A stretch of DNA of 64,000 nucleotides from the NCBI GenBank assembly GCA_038380435.1, contig JAWZYU010000017.1, positions 20,769,283 to 20,833,282 of the forward strand. Direction: 5' to 3'. This DNA is from Ryuthela nishihirai. Lineage: Eukaryota > Arthropoda > Arachnida > Araneae > Heptathelidae. The notes under the pieces are model-generated. The model saw only the letters and a program-made list of their open reading frames with translations, made no database searches and was not told the DNA's origin. Shown here piece by piece: positions 36,620-46,578 of the stretch (its first letter is position 1; each line of letters starts with the position of its first letter). The position numbers and the translations under genes were made by a program.

Positions 36620-37789
36620 TTTGGTATATAACCTGACCTAATTCTGTTTATTGCTTTTTTTTTTAATTTTAAAGTTGACTTATCTAACTCAGCACAATTG
36701 GTTAAAAGCCTGGACTTTTCTCAAAGTATGGTACCGAGAAAAAAATTACGAAATGGGAGAAATATTTACTTCAAAGAAGAAAATTAATTTTTTTGTTATT
36801 TAGAAATATATAGCCATTCTGTTCATGTGCATTGTAATCATTTCTGTCTATTAGTCTTTTTTTTAATTTTTTATTTATGTTGCCAGCTGCATTTTTTTAT
36901 TACATGACTCTAAAATAAGTCCTATTAAAATAAAACTATTCGTTTTTTGTTAATATATTATTTTCAGAAAATCCATAAAGGCTAATTAATTTGGCATATA
37001 ACATGCCAAAATTCCTTTCAATAGTTATTTGCAAAAATTTCTAAAGTTTTCTTTTGTCCTATCAAAATGAATATTACATACAAATATTACATAGAATATA
37101 ATGCACAGCATATGTAAATTAAAATTTTTTTATTTACAGTAGTTCCCCCACCCTCCAATTACAGTTTTTGAAATTTTAAATTTTAAAATTTTTTTAAAAC
37201 ATATAACACATTTTGCAAATTTGATTCCTTTCATTGAATCCACAATCTAAAATTACACTGGAATACCAAGTTTTGTCTCATTTACCTTAAGCAAAGAAAA
37301 ATTAAAAAGCTTTAAGCACAAACTGCAATTTGTATAGTTCAAACCTTAAGCTAAACAACTTCTACTCTTTATGAAAACCTTTTTTTTTTAAATCAAGATA
37401 TTTTGATTAATTGATATCTTATGTGTACTAATGTTTATGCCAAAATCATTCAATCTGTGATGGGCAGGCAGGCTGGAATGACCCTAAAGCCATTAATGTA
37501 TCCAATCCTCATTACAAAAGCAATGGTGAAAATAACTATATTGTTAATTTGGCCCAGCTGGTGAATACTTTGTTTTTTTTTTTTAGAATAATCTATTTCT
37601 AACTTCATCTCTTGCCAAAATTAATTTATCAGTTCATAACTATGCTATATATGTAGCCTGGCATGGGCTAATAATTAAACAGGTCACCATTATGAAAAAA
37701 ATGGTTGGAACCCTGATTTAGAACATCTCTGAAATGTTCATCTTCAATACTTCACCATGTTAATCCCTGAATGCGTGTTTTTACACAAA
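36620..37789. other. AT-rich intron sequence
   Basis: No gene or repeat recognised. Many homopolymer T runs. Confidence 0.4.
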
Positions 37790-38390
37790 ACATTATTTGA
37801 TACAATACTCTGTTGTTGCACTATGTAACAGCATCATCTGCTTTGTATGCCAAGCTAACAAGTCAAAGATTCATACCAGCTTCCAATTGATCTTTCACAA
37901 ATGTATTAAGCTCTCTGTAACGCTAGCTGTTAGAACCAGTAGGCCACTGATTCAGCTTATCCAAGCAATTCTTTCTTTCAGAAATAAGTTCCATTGCCTT
38001 ATCACTCAAATGACTTTGTATCTTCTGTTGCTTTTTACCTAAAGTTACAGTTGGTCTCAAATATCGCCTATTTAAAATGGTTGGGTTGTTTTATCCCTGA
38101 GCAGCACTTTTTTGCACATAATGGGCTAAATGGCCAGGTCACAAGGACCCCAAAGGTTTAGAGAAAGTTGGGGGAGGGAGTCACCACTACCCTGTTTAAA
38201 ATAGTCTCATTCCTTCTCAACTTCAGTTGTAAGCAAACCACAAGTGCCACAATGACTAAGAAACTTATCATAGTATGCTTTGTCTATTTCTGAGTGTTTC
38301 AGAGCTTCAGTGTTAAAGGCAATTCTCTCAACCTTAGCACATTTCTTAAGTTTCAGTTGCAGCATACTTTTAGCAAGAGAACAAGTTGAG
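37790..38390 (-). mobile_element. RTE-like LINE fragment, old, with nested insertion
   Basis: It matches LINE copy C 33700-34160 in the same orientation: 'aaaacattatttgatacaat' (cf. 33707), 'attaagctctctgtaa', 'ccttatcactcaaatgac', 'tttaaaatgg', 'cttcagtgttaaaggcaa'. No open frame remains. A SINE-like block (38078-38191) interrupts it. Confidence 0.82.
38078..38191 (+). mobile_element. SINE-like repeat inserted in LINE fragment
   Basis: It is the same repeat as 34500-34610. On either side is a near-duplicate of the LINE target, 'cctatttaaaatgg' before and 'ccctgtttaaaatag' after, where intact LINE copies have the block once. This is the expected target-site duplication. Confidence 0.72.
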
Positions 38391-39096
38391 ACTATACCCC
38401 CTATAATTAGTTTTTTTTTTACAAAAATTCACATTTTATAAAATTGCTCTACAGAAAGTACTCTTATTGCATAACAATATATATATTTTCATGATACTAG
38501 GCTTGATGAAAACATGCTTAAATGCAAAATTTAAATTTGCCACCTTACACTATTCAGGCACAAAAGCCATGTACAGACAGACTGACAGGCAAAAGGCATT
38601 TTGAAAACATGTTCAAAAACCTTTGCCACTTGCTTTTAATCAAAGTGATCAAGACATTATTTTTCCACACAAGATAATTTCTCCTACTGTAATCAAGCAA
38701 AAACAGTGTGGGGCACAAGCATTGATTTAAAATGAACTAGTGGCCCATTTTAAATTAGTTCATCATAATGGAACAAACATTTCAATCACATTAAAATAAA
38801 AGAATAGATAGTGTTAAGAGTAAAACATATTGGGAAAACAATTGGCAAATATAACAGTGGATATTGTTATTAATCATGGTAAAGATTGCGAAAATTCTGA
38901 AAGTCAGCAGGAATATGTGTATGAAAAAAAAGTGATGTGTGAAAAATATAAACCAAGCTTTTTTATCTGCAAACACAGAAACAAAATGAAGTCATTTAAT
39001 TTCTGGAACTCACTTCCCTTTTTCTTTTCGCAAATATTCTTTTATCCCTGCAAACTGTTTAAGTGATAAATTAGCATAAAATGCCCATTGACATAC
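38391..39096. other. Intron downstream of exon 39097-39249
   Basis: No gene. A short inverted repeat, 'aaaatgaactagtg' / 'attttaaattagttcat', lies near 38730-38765. Confidence 0.4.
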
Positions 39097-39249
39097 CTTC
39101 CAGATCCAGAACTTCTTTGAGGTGATCTTGGAGGTCCACTTTTTCTGGGAGACGGATGCATCTTCCGCATTGGAGATCTCATCCGACTCTGCTTGGCTGC
39201 TCTTGGTATGGCCTTTGATGACTTCATAGTATTTTGATCAAGTTTTGAT
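39097..39249 (-). CDS. SR/SP-rich protein, exon (first in window)
   Basis: The donor GTATGT begins at 39096. The exon encodes KSSKAIPRAAKQSRMRSP, then RKMHPSPRKSGPPRSPQ and RSSGSGR, again basic and Ser/Pro/Arg-rich. Two starts are possible. One is an ATG at 39227 as the start codon, with an in-frame TGA 30 bases upstream. The other is an acceptor 'ttttgaag' ending at 39250, giving an internal exon of 153 bp that also starts in phase 2, like the two exons below it. The pattern favours the internal exon, but its pyrimidine tract is weak. The last two bases join the first base of the 27321 exon as Arg. Confidence 0.75.
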
Positions 39250-39894
39250 CTTCAAAATATTCTTTACTATGATATAAAATATAAAAAAAAAATGGCATTG
39301 CCTCTTATGGACAAAATAATTAATGCAAGTTTAACCTTTTGAAAACAGCTAGCACTGCAATTGTACTATTAGGAAATCATGCCAAAAGGACAGCACTGGT
39401 AGATTAGTTATATCAGCTACTTCCTTTCCCCCAAACACAGGGTCAAAAGATAACTATGCTGATAATGTGAGCAAGTGATGTTTTTCCTGCAAGCAGCATT
39501 CAAGATTGTGCTCAGAGCTGGGGGGTTAAGGGGAAAGCTTTTATCTATTTCTAGATAAGTCTATGAAAACTCTAAGCAGCCAAGTCCCTCTTCCTGTTAT
39601 CTATCGTTAACAGGTAAAAAAAAACCTGTTACTTAACAATAGGATAAAGGGGCTACTGGGGGTAGAATTTGGGTATACTTCACTGTCCTTTTGGGTTTAG
39701 AAATTTCCCAGGAGAGCTTCTTTAAAAGGTTATTTTTTAGAACATTTTCATACTGTCCTAATTTAAGTAAAATTTAATTTTTTAACATTTATTTCACTGT
39801 AAACTTATTTGCAAAACATTTTGGACAATTGTTTATATATATATAGGGTTGAAAAAATTATGTAACATTAAAAGCCAACTGAAATTTTTTGGGA
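39250..39894. other. Upstream of exon 39097-39249
   Basis: No gene seen. If 39227 is the start codon, a promoter could lie here, but no TATA/Inr arrangement can be defended in such AT-rich DNA. Confidence 0.3.
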
Positions 39895-40305
39895 ATAGCT
39901 GGTTTAGTTCTACTCCATTTGTTTGTATTGAAGTGCGAAAGTATTTCAATACATTACACTTCTGGAAAAGTTTTGAATATCTTTTATAATAAAGGCATTG
40001 TTTATAAGGATTTTACCAGAGCTATTATTATTATCTCTATTTTTAAAAAAGGTGATTGCAGTTCTTACGAAAACTACAGGGTATCAGCTTACTTTCTGTT
40101 CCAGGTAAAATTCTTTGCATGATTGTACTTAACATAATTAAGAATCTGGTTGATGGACAATTGCATGATGAGTAGTGTGACCTGTGGTTACTAGCTTTGC
40201 AGATTTCAAAAAGGCTTTGGACTCTGTTGATCATCATAATTTGTGGTTGATCGTGAAATATTATGGCATACCAGAGAAGTTAGTTAACATAAAGTAAACT
40301 CTCTG
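39895..40305 (+). mobile_element. RTE-like LINE fragment (RT domain), deleted
   Basis: It follows copy A from the 'gttagttctactccca' block through 'gattttaccagagctattat', 'aaaaaaggtgattgcagtt' and 'ccaggtaaaattcttt' to 'gatttcaaaaaggctttgga' and 'cataccagagaagttagtta'. The GFRSGRGCVDQ segment is missing, an internal deletion of about 110 bp. Stops occur in all frames. It ends abruptly at 40305. Confidence 0.85.
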
Positions 40306-41170
40306 GGTCATTTCATGTCAAATCAACCAAAATTTTGGAAAAAGTTCACCTCCCATGAGCAGATTTCAGTGATCTTCGGCACAAATGTTAGTACACATAA
40401 GATGTCTAATTGCCCAAATATTTTGAGTCAAAAATTCTTTTGTGTGGAATTATAATTGTTTAACCTAAGGGTAAAATATACAAATTGCAATTTTGATTAA
40501 AAGTTTTTCTTTTTTCTTCCTTGCTTCTGTGGTAGCTAAGACCAAACTTGGTGTTTTAATGTAGATTTTGATAAGTAAAAAAAAAAACAAATTTTCAAAA
40601 TGTAATAGTTTTTGCAAAAAAAAAAACTGAAAATTTTAAATTTTGAAAAAAAAAAAAAAAGTGATGTGGCCCTATACATAAAATTTTTAAACTGACTTAT
40701 GTTGTATATTATACTTCATAGAATTTGGAGTATGGTCAGTTCTTTGATGAGAAAAAAATATTGAATCTTTATCAATGTTATTCTAATGATGCACTTCAGG
40801 GAACCATACTGATGCTCTTGCACCTGCGCACTGGGTGGGGAGGCTACCAATGTGTTTACTGCTTGCACTTATGCACAACTTTGTAACTCCAACTACCATT
40901 TCACGCTACTCACAGCTATAATGTGGTTGATAAAAGTTCATACCTTTGGTACAGACAAGCAAATGAAAAATTCCAGTTTTTCAGGGAACAGATTTAGCAA
41001 TACAAATGTTGAGTGATACATAGCATGACCAGATTTTAATTGGTAAAAACCTGTACAGGGTGCTAAATGTTCCGATTTCAGTTTGAATAACTTGAAAAGG
41101 CAATTTAAGCTTTATTTTTGGTCAACAAAAGAGATATTCTCTTTTGGAAGGGAACGGAAGGGGAGGGCTG
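40306..41170. other. Possible DNA-transposon or repeat relic
   Basis: It starts 'gggtcatttcatgtcaaatc', a phrase I associate with a widespread arthropod DNA-transposon terminus, directly after the LINE fragment. No matching inverted end was found before 41171. The rest is AT-rich with long A runs. Confidence 0.3.
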
Positions 41171-44100
41171 CCAGTTCAGTATGGCCTACTGATCTGGTCA
41201 TCTATGGTCACTTTTTTCTTTTTTTTCAACCCTGCTGAGGAGTGGTCAACTTCACAGGGTCCTGGTGCTGACCATTTATACCTACTAGACTGGACTTGTT
41301 TATGGATTTGAGCTTGATTATGGATCTTGGACTTGCTGCACTGGTGGGCCTCTGTTGAGGGAGAGTCTGCCACTGTGTTTTCTGTTTGCTTCTGGGTTGC
41401 CAGCTCTAAGTGAACAGAGGCATGGGATACCTTATATCAGCTGGTGGATAATCCTAATCAGAGGCCATCGCAGGTACCTGAACCTTACTTAGCTAGTTGG
41501 GCATCGTCAAGCCTAAACTGGAGTAATGTGTCTCAGGCAGGCCATATGGTTCTTGAAAAAGTCCACTTGAAAAGGTGGTGCCTGAAGTTCCTACCAGCAT
41601 CGGTGACTTCAGCCTTTAGCGGAGGAGGAACAGGTCTTTGCCCCATGCCTGCGATCAGGGGGCTGTTTGATATTGTTGGCCCTACCAATCTCAATAAACC
41701 TAATTTCTTTAAAAATCCTACTAATCATTTTCTCTCTGCAGGAACGTGGAACGTGAGGACATTACATAGAGTTTATTCTCTTGATGTCCTCATGCAGGAA
41801 TTCCAGCGCTATAACCTAGATATTCTAGGCTTGCAAGAGACCAGATGGACAGGTAAAGGTGAGATACTTAAAAATAACTTTAAATTTCTCTTTACAGGGA
41901 GGGAGGATGGAAAGCATCACCAAGGCGTGGGTCTGCTGCTCAGCAGACATGCTAGTGATGCTCTTCTAGGATATGAGTGCATTAATGAAAGGTTTCTTAC
42001 AGCAAAATTTCAGACAAGCATTAAAGACTTGAATGTTATCTGCTGTTATGCCCCCACTGAGGATTCTGATGAGGATGAGAAGGATAGGTTTTACAGACAA
42101 CTTCAGGATATTTTGAATTCTGTCAAGAAAGGAGATATTACCCTTGTTCTTGGTGACTTCAATGCCAAAGTTGGTACCGACTCTGACCTTTGGGGAGGAG
42201 TAATTGGCCCTTTTGGTATTGGTAGCTGCAATGGGCAACGTCTCCTACAGGTAAGTAAACTAAATGGTTTCAGAATAACTAACACATATTACAAACACCG
42301 CGACATACATAAACACACATGGGTTTCACCTGATGGGCTGCATAAGAATATGATTGATTATATATTAATTAACAGCAAATGGGCTAGTTCTGTTAGAAAT
42401 ACCAGAGCATATAGGGGAGCTGAAATTGGATCTGACCATTACCTTGTTAAAAGTGTCTTGCAACTTAAACTTAAAAAGTGTTGTGCTAGGGTTAAAAAAT
42501 TTACCTTTAATACTGAAGCTCTGAAAGACCCAGTTATAGCTAAAGCTTACCATGATAGCTTACTTAGTCATTTTGACAGTCATGGTTTGCTTAATACTGA
42601 AGTTGAGGAAGAATGGTGCCATTTTAAACAGGCTTTTTTGGAAACTAACAGTACTCTTTTAGGGAAAAAGGAGCAGAGGAGGCAGAATTATTTAAGTGAT
42701 AAGGCACTTGAGCTTATTTCAGAAAGAAGGAACTGCAGGAAAGTCCTTAATCAGTACCCTACTAGTCCTAATAGAAAGCATTACAAAGAACTTAATAAAC
42801 GTGTAAAGGGTCAGTTAGCTACTGATAAAAATCTTTGGCTTGATGACCTTGCTGACAAAGCTGAGGAAGCAGTTAGACAGCACAACAGCAGAGAGCTGTA
42901 CCAGATAGTTAATGTTTTGTGTGGTAGAAAACGAACAGGTATACAGGGATTGAAGGATAAACAAGGCAAGGTTATAGAAGGTGAGGATTCTGTCATGGCT
43001 AGGTGGGCTGAGCATTTCAGTGATGTTCTAAACAATGTGGTTAGTTCTACTCCCATTGTTTGCAATGATGATAGAATGCATTGTTGGCTTTAATGTTGGC
43101 CCTATAACACAATCTGAAGTTAGTTTGGCTATTTCTAAACTTAAACTTCATAAATCCCCAGGGGTGGATGAAATTACTACGGAAATGCTTAGAGCTGGGA
43201 ATGTTTCAGTTACCATTTGGATGACTGAAATTTTGAATAACTTTTATGATAAAGGCATGGTTCCTAAAGATTTTACCAGAGCTATTATTATCCCTATTTT
43301 CAAAAAAGGTGATCGCAGTTCTTGTGATAACTATAGGGGTATCAGCCTACTCTCCGTTCCAGGTAAAGTTCTTTCCATGATTGTGCTTAATAGAATTAAG
43401 AATCTGGTTGACAGGCAATTGCGTGATGAGCAATGTGGATTCAGAAGTGGTAGGGGATGTGTAGATCAGATATTTTCACTTAGGCAGATTCTTGAGAAAT
43501 GTTTAGAGTTTCAGAAACCTTTGGTTGCTAGCTTTGTTGATTTCAAAAAGGCTTTCGACTCTGTTGATCGTCATAATTTGTGGTTGATTGTGAGATCATA
43601 TGGTATACCAGACAAGTTAGTTAACATAATGAAAGCTCTCTATAATAACACTGAGTCATGTGTGAAGGTTGGTAAGTCTTGTAGCAATTGGTTTAGCATT
43701 ACTTCTGGTGTTCGACAAGGGTGCATTTTGTCTCCTTTTCTCTTTAGTTTGGTTGTTGATTATGTTATGCGAAATTCACTTCAAGGGAAAGCTTTTGGCC
43801 TTAAATGGGCTGGAGATATGAAAATTTCTGATTTAGATTATGCTGATGATTTAGTCCTTTTGGCAAATGATGTTGATGAGATGAACTCTTTCATTCGAAC
43901 TGTTGATGAGACTGGTAGTAGAGTAGGTTTGGTTATAAACCAACCTACTCTACTACCAGTCTCATCAACAGTTCAAAACAAAAGATCAACAACAAAAACA
44001 AACTCAAAACAGAGAGAAAACTAAAGTGATGAAAATTGGTCAGGCAGGTTGTGATTCAGTTAATCTGAATGGTTGCAGTCTTGAGCAGGTGTCACAGTTT

Positions 44101-44713
44101 AATTATCTTGGGAGCTGCGTAACTGATACTGGTGATGTGCGGCATGAGATTAACAGACGAATAGGTATTGCTGCCGGGACTTTTAAGAATCTATGGAGAT
44201 TGTGGAGAAATAGGCGTATACACCTAAAGACTAAAATTAGACTGTATAATAGTTTGATTCTTTCTAGGGTTAGTTATGGTAGTGAAACTTGGACGCTGTG
44301 TAAGCAAGATAGCAGGAAACTAGATGCTTTTGATTCTAGATGCTTACGCAGTATCTTGGGTATTAGGTGGTTTAACTTTGTAACTAATGATGAGGTTAGG
44401 CAAAGGAGTCTGCAACCTCCTTTAAGCAGCATATTGTGCAGAGAGAGACTCCGCTGGTTTGGCCATGTTGCCCGTATGGATAATTATAGATTGGCGAATA
44501 GGGTTATGAACAGTGTGCCTAGAGGCCTCAGAAGGAGGGGGAGACCTAGGATGCGGTGGGCAGACAATGTCAAACAGGACCTTGTTAGAATTGGTGTACA
44601 GTGGCCGGATGCAGCAGATGTAGCTCAGGACAGATATGCTTGGAGAATTAAACTGCGCAGTCTGGTTGGACCTCCGTAGCCCATGGCTGCTTGAGGATGA
44701 TGATGATGATGAT
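41171..44713 (+). mobile_element. RTE-like LINE copy A, near full length
   Basis: About 3.54 kb, from 'ccagttcagtatggcct' (the same 5' start as copy B at 48913) to a (GAT)n tail at 44693-44713. A 5' UTR of about 270 bp precedes the ORF. A single ORF encoding apurinic-like endonuclease and RT, with a trinucleotide-repeat tail, fits the RTE group; the clade is inferred from layout. No target-site duplication could be seen next to this copy. It lies upstream of the SR-like exons, antisense to that gene if the gene extends this far. Confidence 0.93.
41444..44679 (+). pseudogene. Endonuclease-reverse transcriptase (copy A)
   Basis: The ORF starts at ATG 41444. The endonuclease domain has GTWNVRTLHR (~residue 103), LGLQETRWTG with catalytic Glu, CCYAPTEDSDEDEKDR, LVLGDFNAKVGTDS, MIDYILINSKW and GSDHYLVKS. 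A basic linker follows. The frame breaks near 43070, a small indel relative to copy B, and resumes in the 43035-44024 frame. There the RT motifs are IIPIFKKGDRSSCDNYRG, CGFRSGRGCVDQIF, FVDFKKAFDSVDRHN, SGVRQGCILSPFLF and LDYADDLVLLA. A 70-bp insertion at about 43941-44010 breaks the frame again. The C-terminus (44026-44679) has RLRWFGHVARMDN and RRRGRPRMRWADNV. All catalytic residues are present, but two frame breaks prevent a full protein. Confidence 0.93.
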
Positions 44714-45014
44714 TCTATAATAATTAACGAAAAAAATTTATTCCAAAACCTGGACTGTTGGTGTAATCATGATTACCTTTTTTTTAATCTTTGAGAAAAA
44801 ATATTTATTTGCTGATATTATCTTCAGGGTGGTTGCCCAGGGCATGAATGGTAGAGGGGCACTGCAATAAGCTTAATCAAATAATAGAAACTGTTTTTTT
44901 TTTCTTTTTTTCATTTACTAGACTTTACACTGTTAATATTAAAGTTATATAACATTTTGACACTTCCAAAATATATTAAAATATAAAATCACTGGACTAC
45001 ACTGAAATAAGGCT
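44714..45014. other. AT-rich spacer between LINE copies
   Basis: No feature recognised. Confidence 0.4.
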
Positions 45015-45527
45015 TTGAGCTTGATTATGGATCCTGAATTTGCTGCACTGGTGGGCTTCTGTAGAGGGAAAATCTTCCACTGTGATTTCTCTTTGTTGAT
45101 AAGTTGACAGCCCCAAGTGAATAGATTCACAGGATATGTTTATCAGCTGGTGGATAATCCTGAGCAGAGGTCATCGCAGGCACCTGAACTCTTTGCTTCT
45201 ATTGGCATCATCAAATTCTACATTGGAGGAAGTCTTCCAGTGTAGATGGCTTCAGCCTTTAGTGGTGGGGGAACGGGTCTTTGCCCCATGTCTGCGATTA
45301 GGGGGCTGTTTGATATTGTCAGCATTCCCTCTCTCAATAAACATAGTTTCTTTAAACATCCCACTAACCATTTTCTCTTCATAGGCAGTTGGAATGTGAG
45401 GACTCTGCACAGAGCTTTTTCTCTTGATGTCCTCACACAAGAATTCCACCATTATAATTTAGATATTTTCCCATATATTTTCCATAATTTTTCCATATAT
45501 TTAGATATTTTAGGAATGAAGGAAACT
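45015..45527 (+). mobile_element. RTE-like LINE fragment, 5' end, diverged
   Basis: It matches copy A 41309-41840: 'gagcttgattatggatc', 'gctgcactggtgggc', 'cagctggtggataatcct', then frame ASAFSGGGTGLCPMSAIRG, SWNVRTLHRAFSLDVLTQE and YNLDIF. It carries a local repeat of 'catatattttccataa'-like sequence at 45470-45510, after which LDILGMKET resumes. LINE similarity stops after the ET of the catalytic ETRW block. Confidence 0.85.
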
Positions 45528-46240
45528 TATGAAAGCATGGAAAAAATGCTTGCTGCTATAAAATATAACCAGTTTAAGTGGAAAATACGTGGTGACCTAA
45601 ATAAAAGTCATATCTCTCTTGCTAGGGCTTCAAGGAGGTTTCACAAAATTTTGCTGTTTTCTGTCTTTGTGGGACAGTAGGGCCAGAAAGGAACCCTACA
45701 AAAGACTGGTCCAAAAGAGATGTTTTTATTCCTGGAAAGAGTAATGTGAGGTATAAGCCTATAGTTGACCCTCTGATGTTTTGCTCCTACCACTTCACAT
45801 CAAACTGGATCTTATGAAAAACTTTGTAACGGTTATGGACAAAACTGTTTGGTTAAAAGGGTTAAAATGTTTTTGCACAAATTTGGTTAAAAGGTTTTTG
45901 CACTTGAAGGAAAATTTTCCAAAACTAAATGATGCCAAACTCAAAGAAGGGATCTTTGTTGGTCCTCAGATCAGGAAGCTACTGAATGATACTGTCTTCG
46001 AAGAAAAACTGAATATGAAGGAGTGCACTGCATAGAAATCTTTCACGTCTGTGGTCCAGGGTTTTCTGGGGAATCACAAAGAGGAAAACTACCATCAGCT
46101 CATTCAAGGTCTAAAAAACTATGAAAATCTTGGCTGCCAAATGTCTTTGAAGATCCATTTCTTGCACTTGCATCTCAACTTCTTTCCCAAGAATTTAGGA
46201 GCTGTCAGTGATGAGCAAAGGGGTTACTTGGAAATTATTT
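45528..46240 (+). pseudogene. 'PPLHIKL' repeat-encoded protein, broken fragment
   Basis: In three frames and in order: AAIKYNQFKWKIRGDL, FHKILLFSVFVGQ with its +1 neighbour reading CCFLCLWDSRARKEPYK, LLPLHIKLDLMKNFVTVMDK, KLKEGIFVGPQIRKLL, VVQGFLGNHKEENYHQL, GCQMSLKIHFLHLHLNFFP and NLGAVSDEQRGYLE. I know this order from uncharacterised, high-copy, transposon-associated proteins in arthropods and cnidarians. Their biochemical function is not established as far as I know. Here it is interrupted by a stop at about 45680 and a frameshift at about 46035. The end, which normally continues with a 'ERFHQDI' motif, is lost in a TTATTACTT-type repeat. Confidence 0.7.
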
Positions 46241-46385
46241 TATTACTTTATTACTTGGATTATTATTATGATTTACTACTTTACTTTATTACTTGGAAGT
46301 TCATCAAACTCCAATGACGGGCTCCCAGCCACAATAGGACGAGATAGAAGAGGCAGAAAATGGCATCTCTGCTATTTCAGGAAGG

Positions 46386-46500
46386 TCTAGGTCCCCTCCC
46401 CTCCCCAACCCTCTCTGAGCCCTTGGGGTTCTTGTAACCTATCAATTTAGCCCATTGTGTGCAAAAAAGTGCAACTCAGAGGTTTATGACACAAGTCATA
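46386..46500 (-). repeat. SINE-like dispersed repeat, reverse copy
   Basis: This is the reverse complement of the 34500/38078 repeat: 'ctccccaaccctctctgagc', 'tttagcccattgtgtgcaaa', 'aaagtgcaactcagagg'. Confidence 0.55.
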
Positions 46501-46578
46501 AAGAGGGGATTTGGAGGGATTGTGAGTGGCACAAAAAAGTGCCACTCCCAACCCCTTCAAATCTCCTCTGTACGACTT
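46493..46578. repeat. 40-bp-arm hairpin
   Basis: Arms at about 46493-46532 and 46539-46578 flank AAAAAA. The inner nine pairs, GAGTGGCAC/GTGCCACTC, are perfect, and the outer arms ('aagtcataaagaggggattt' against 'aagtcgtacagaggagattt') have some mismatches. Confidence 0.85.

Noticed and set aside
41966..43065. Minus-strand open frames of 60-90 codons across LINE copy A.
   Set aside because: Antisense shadows of the endonuclease-RT ORF.
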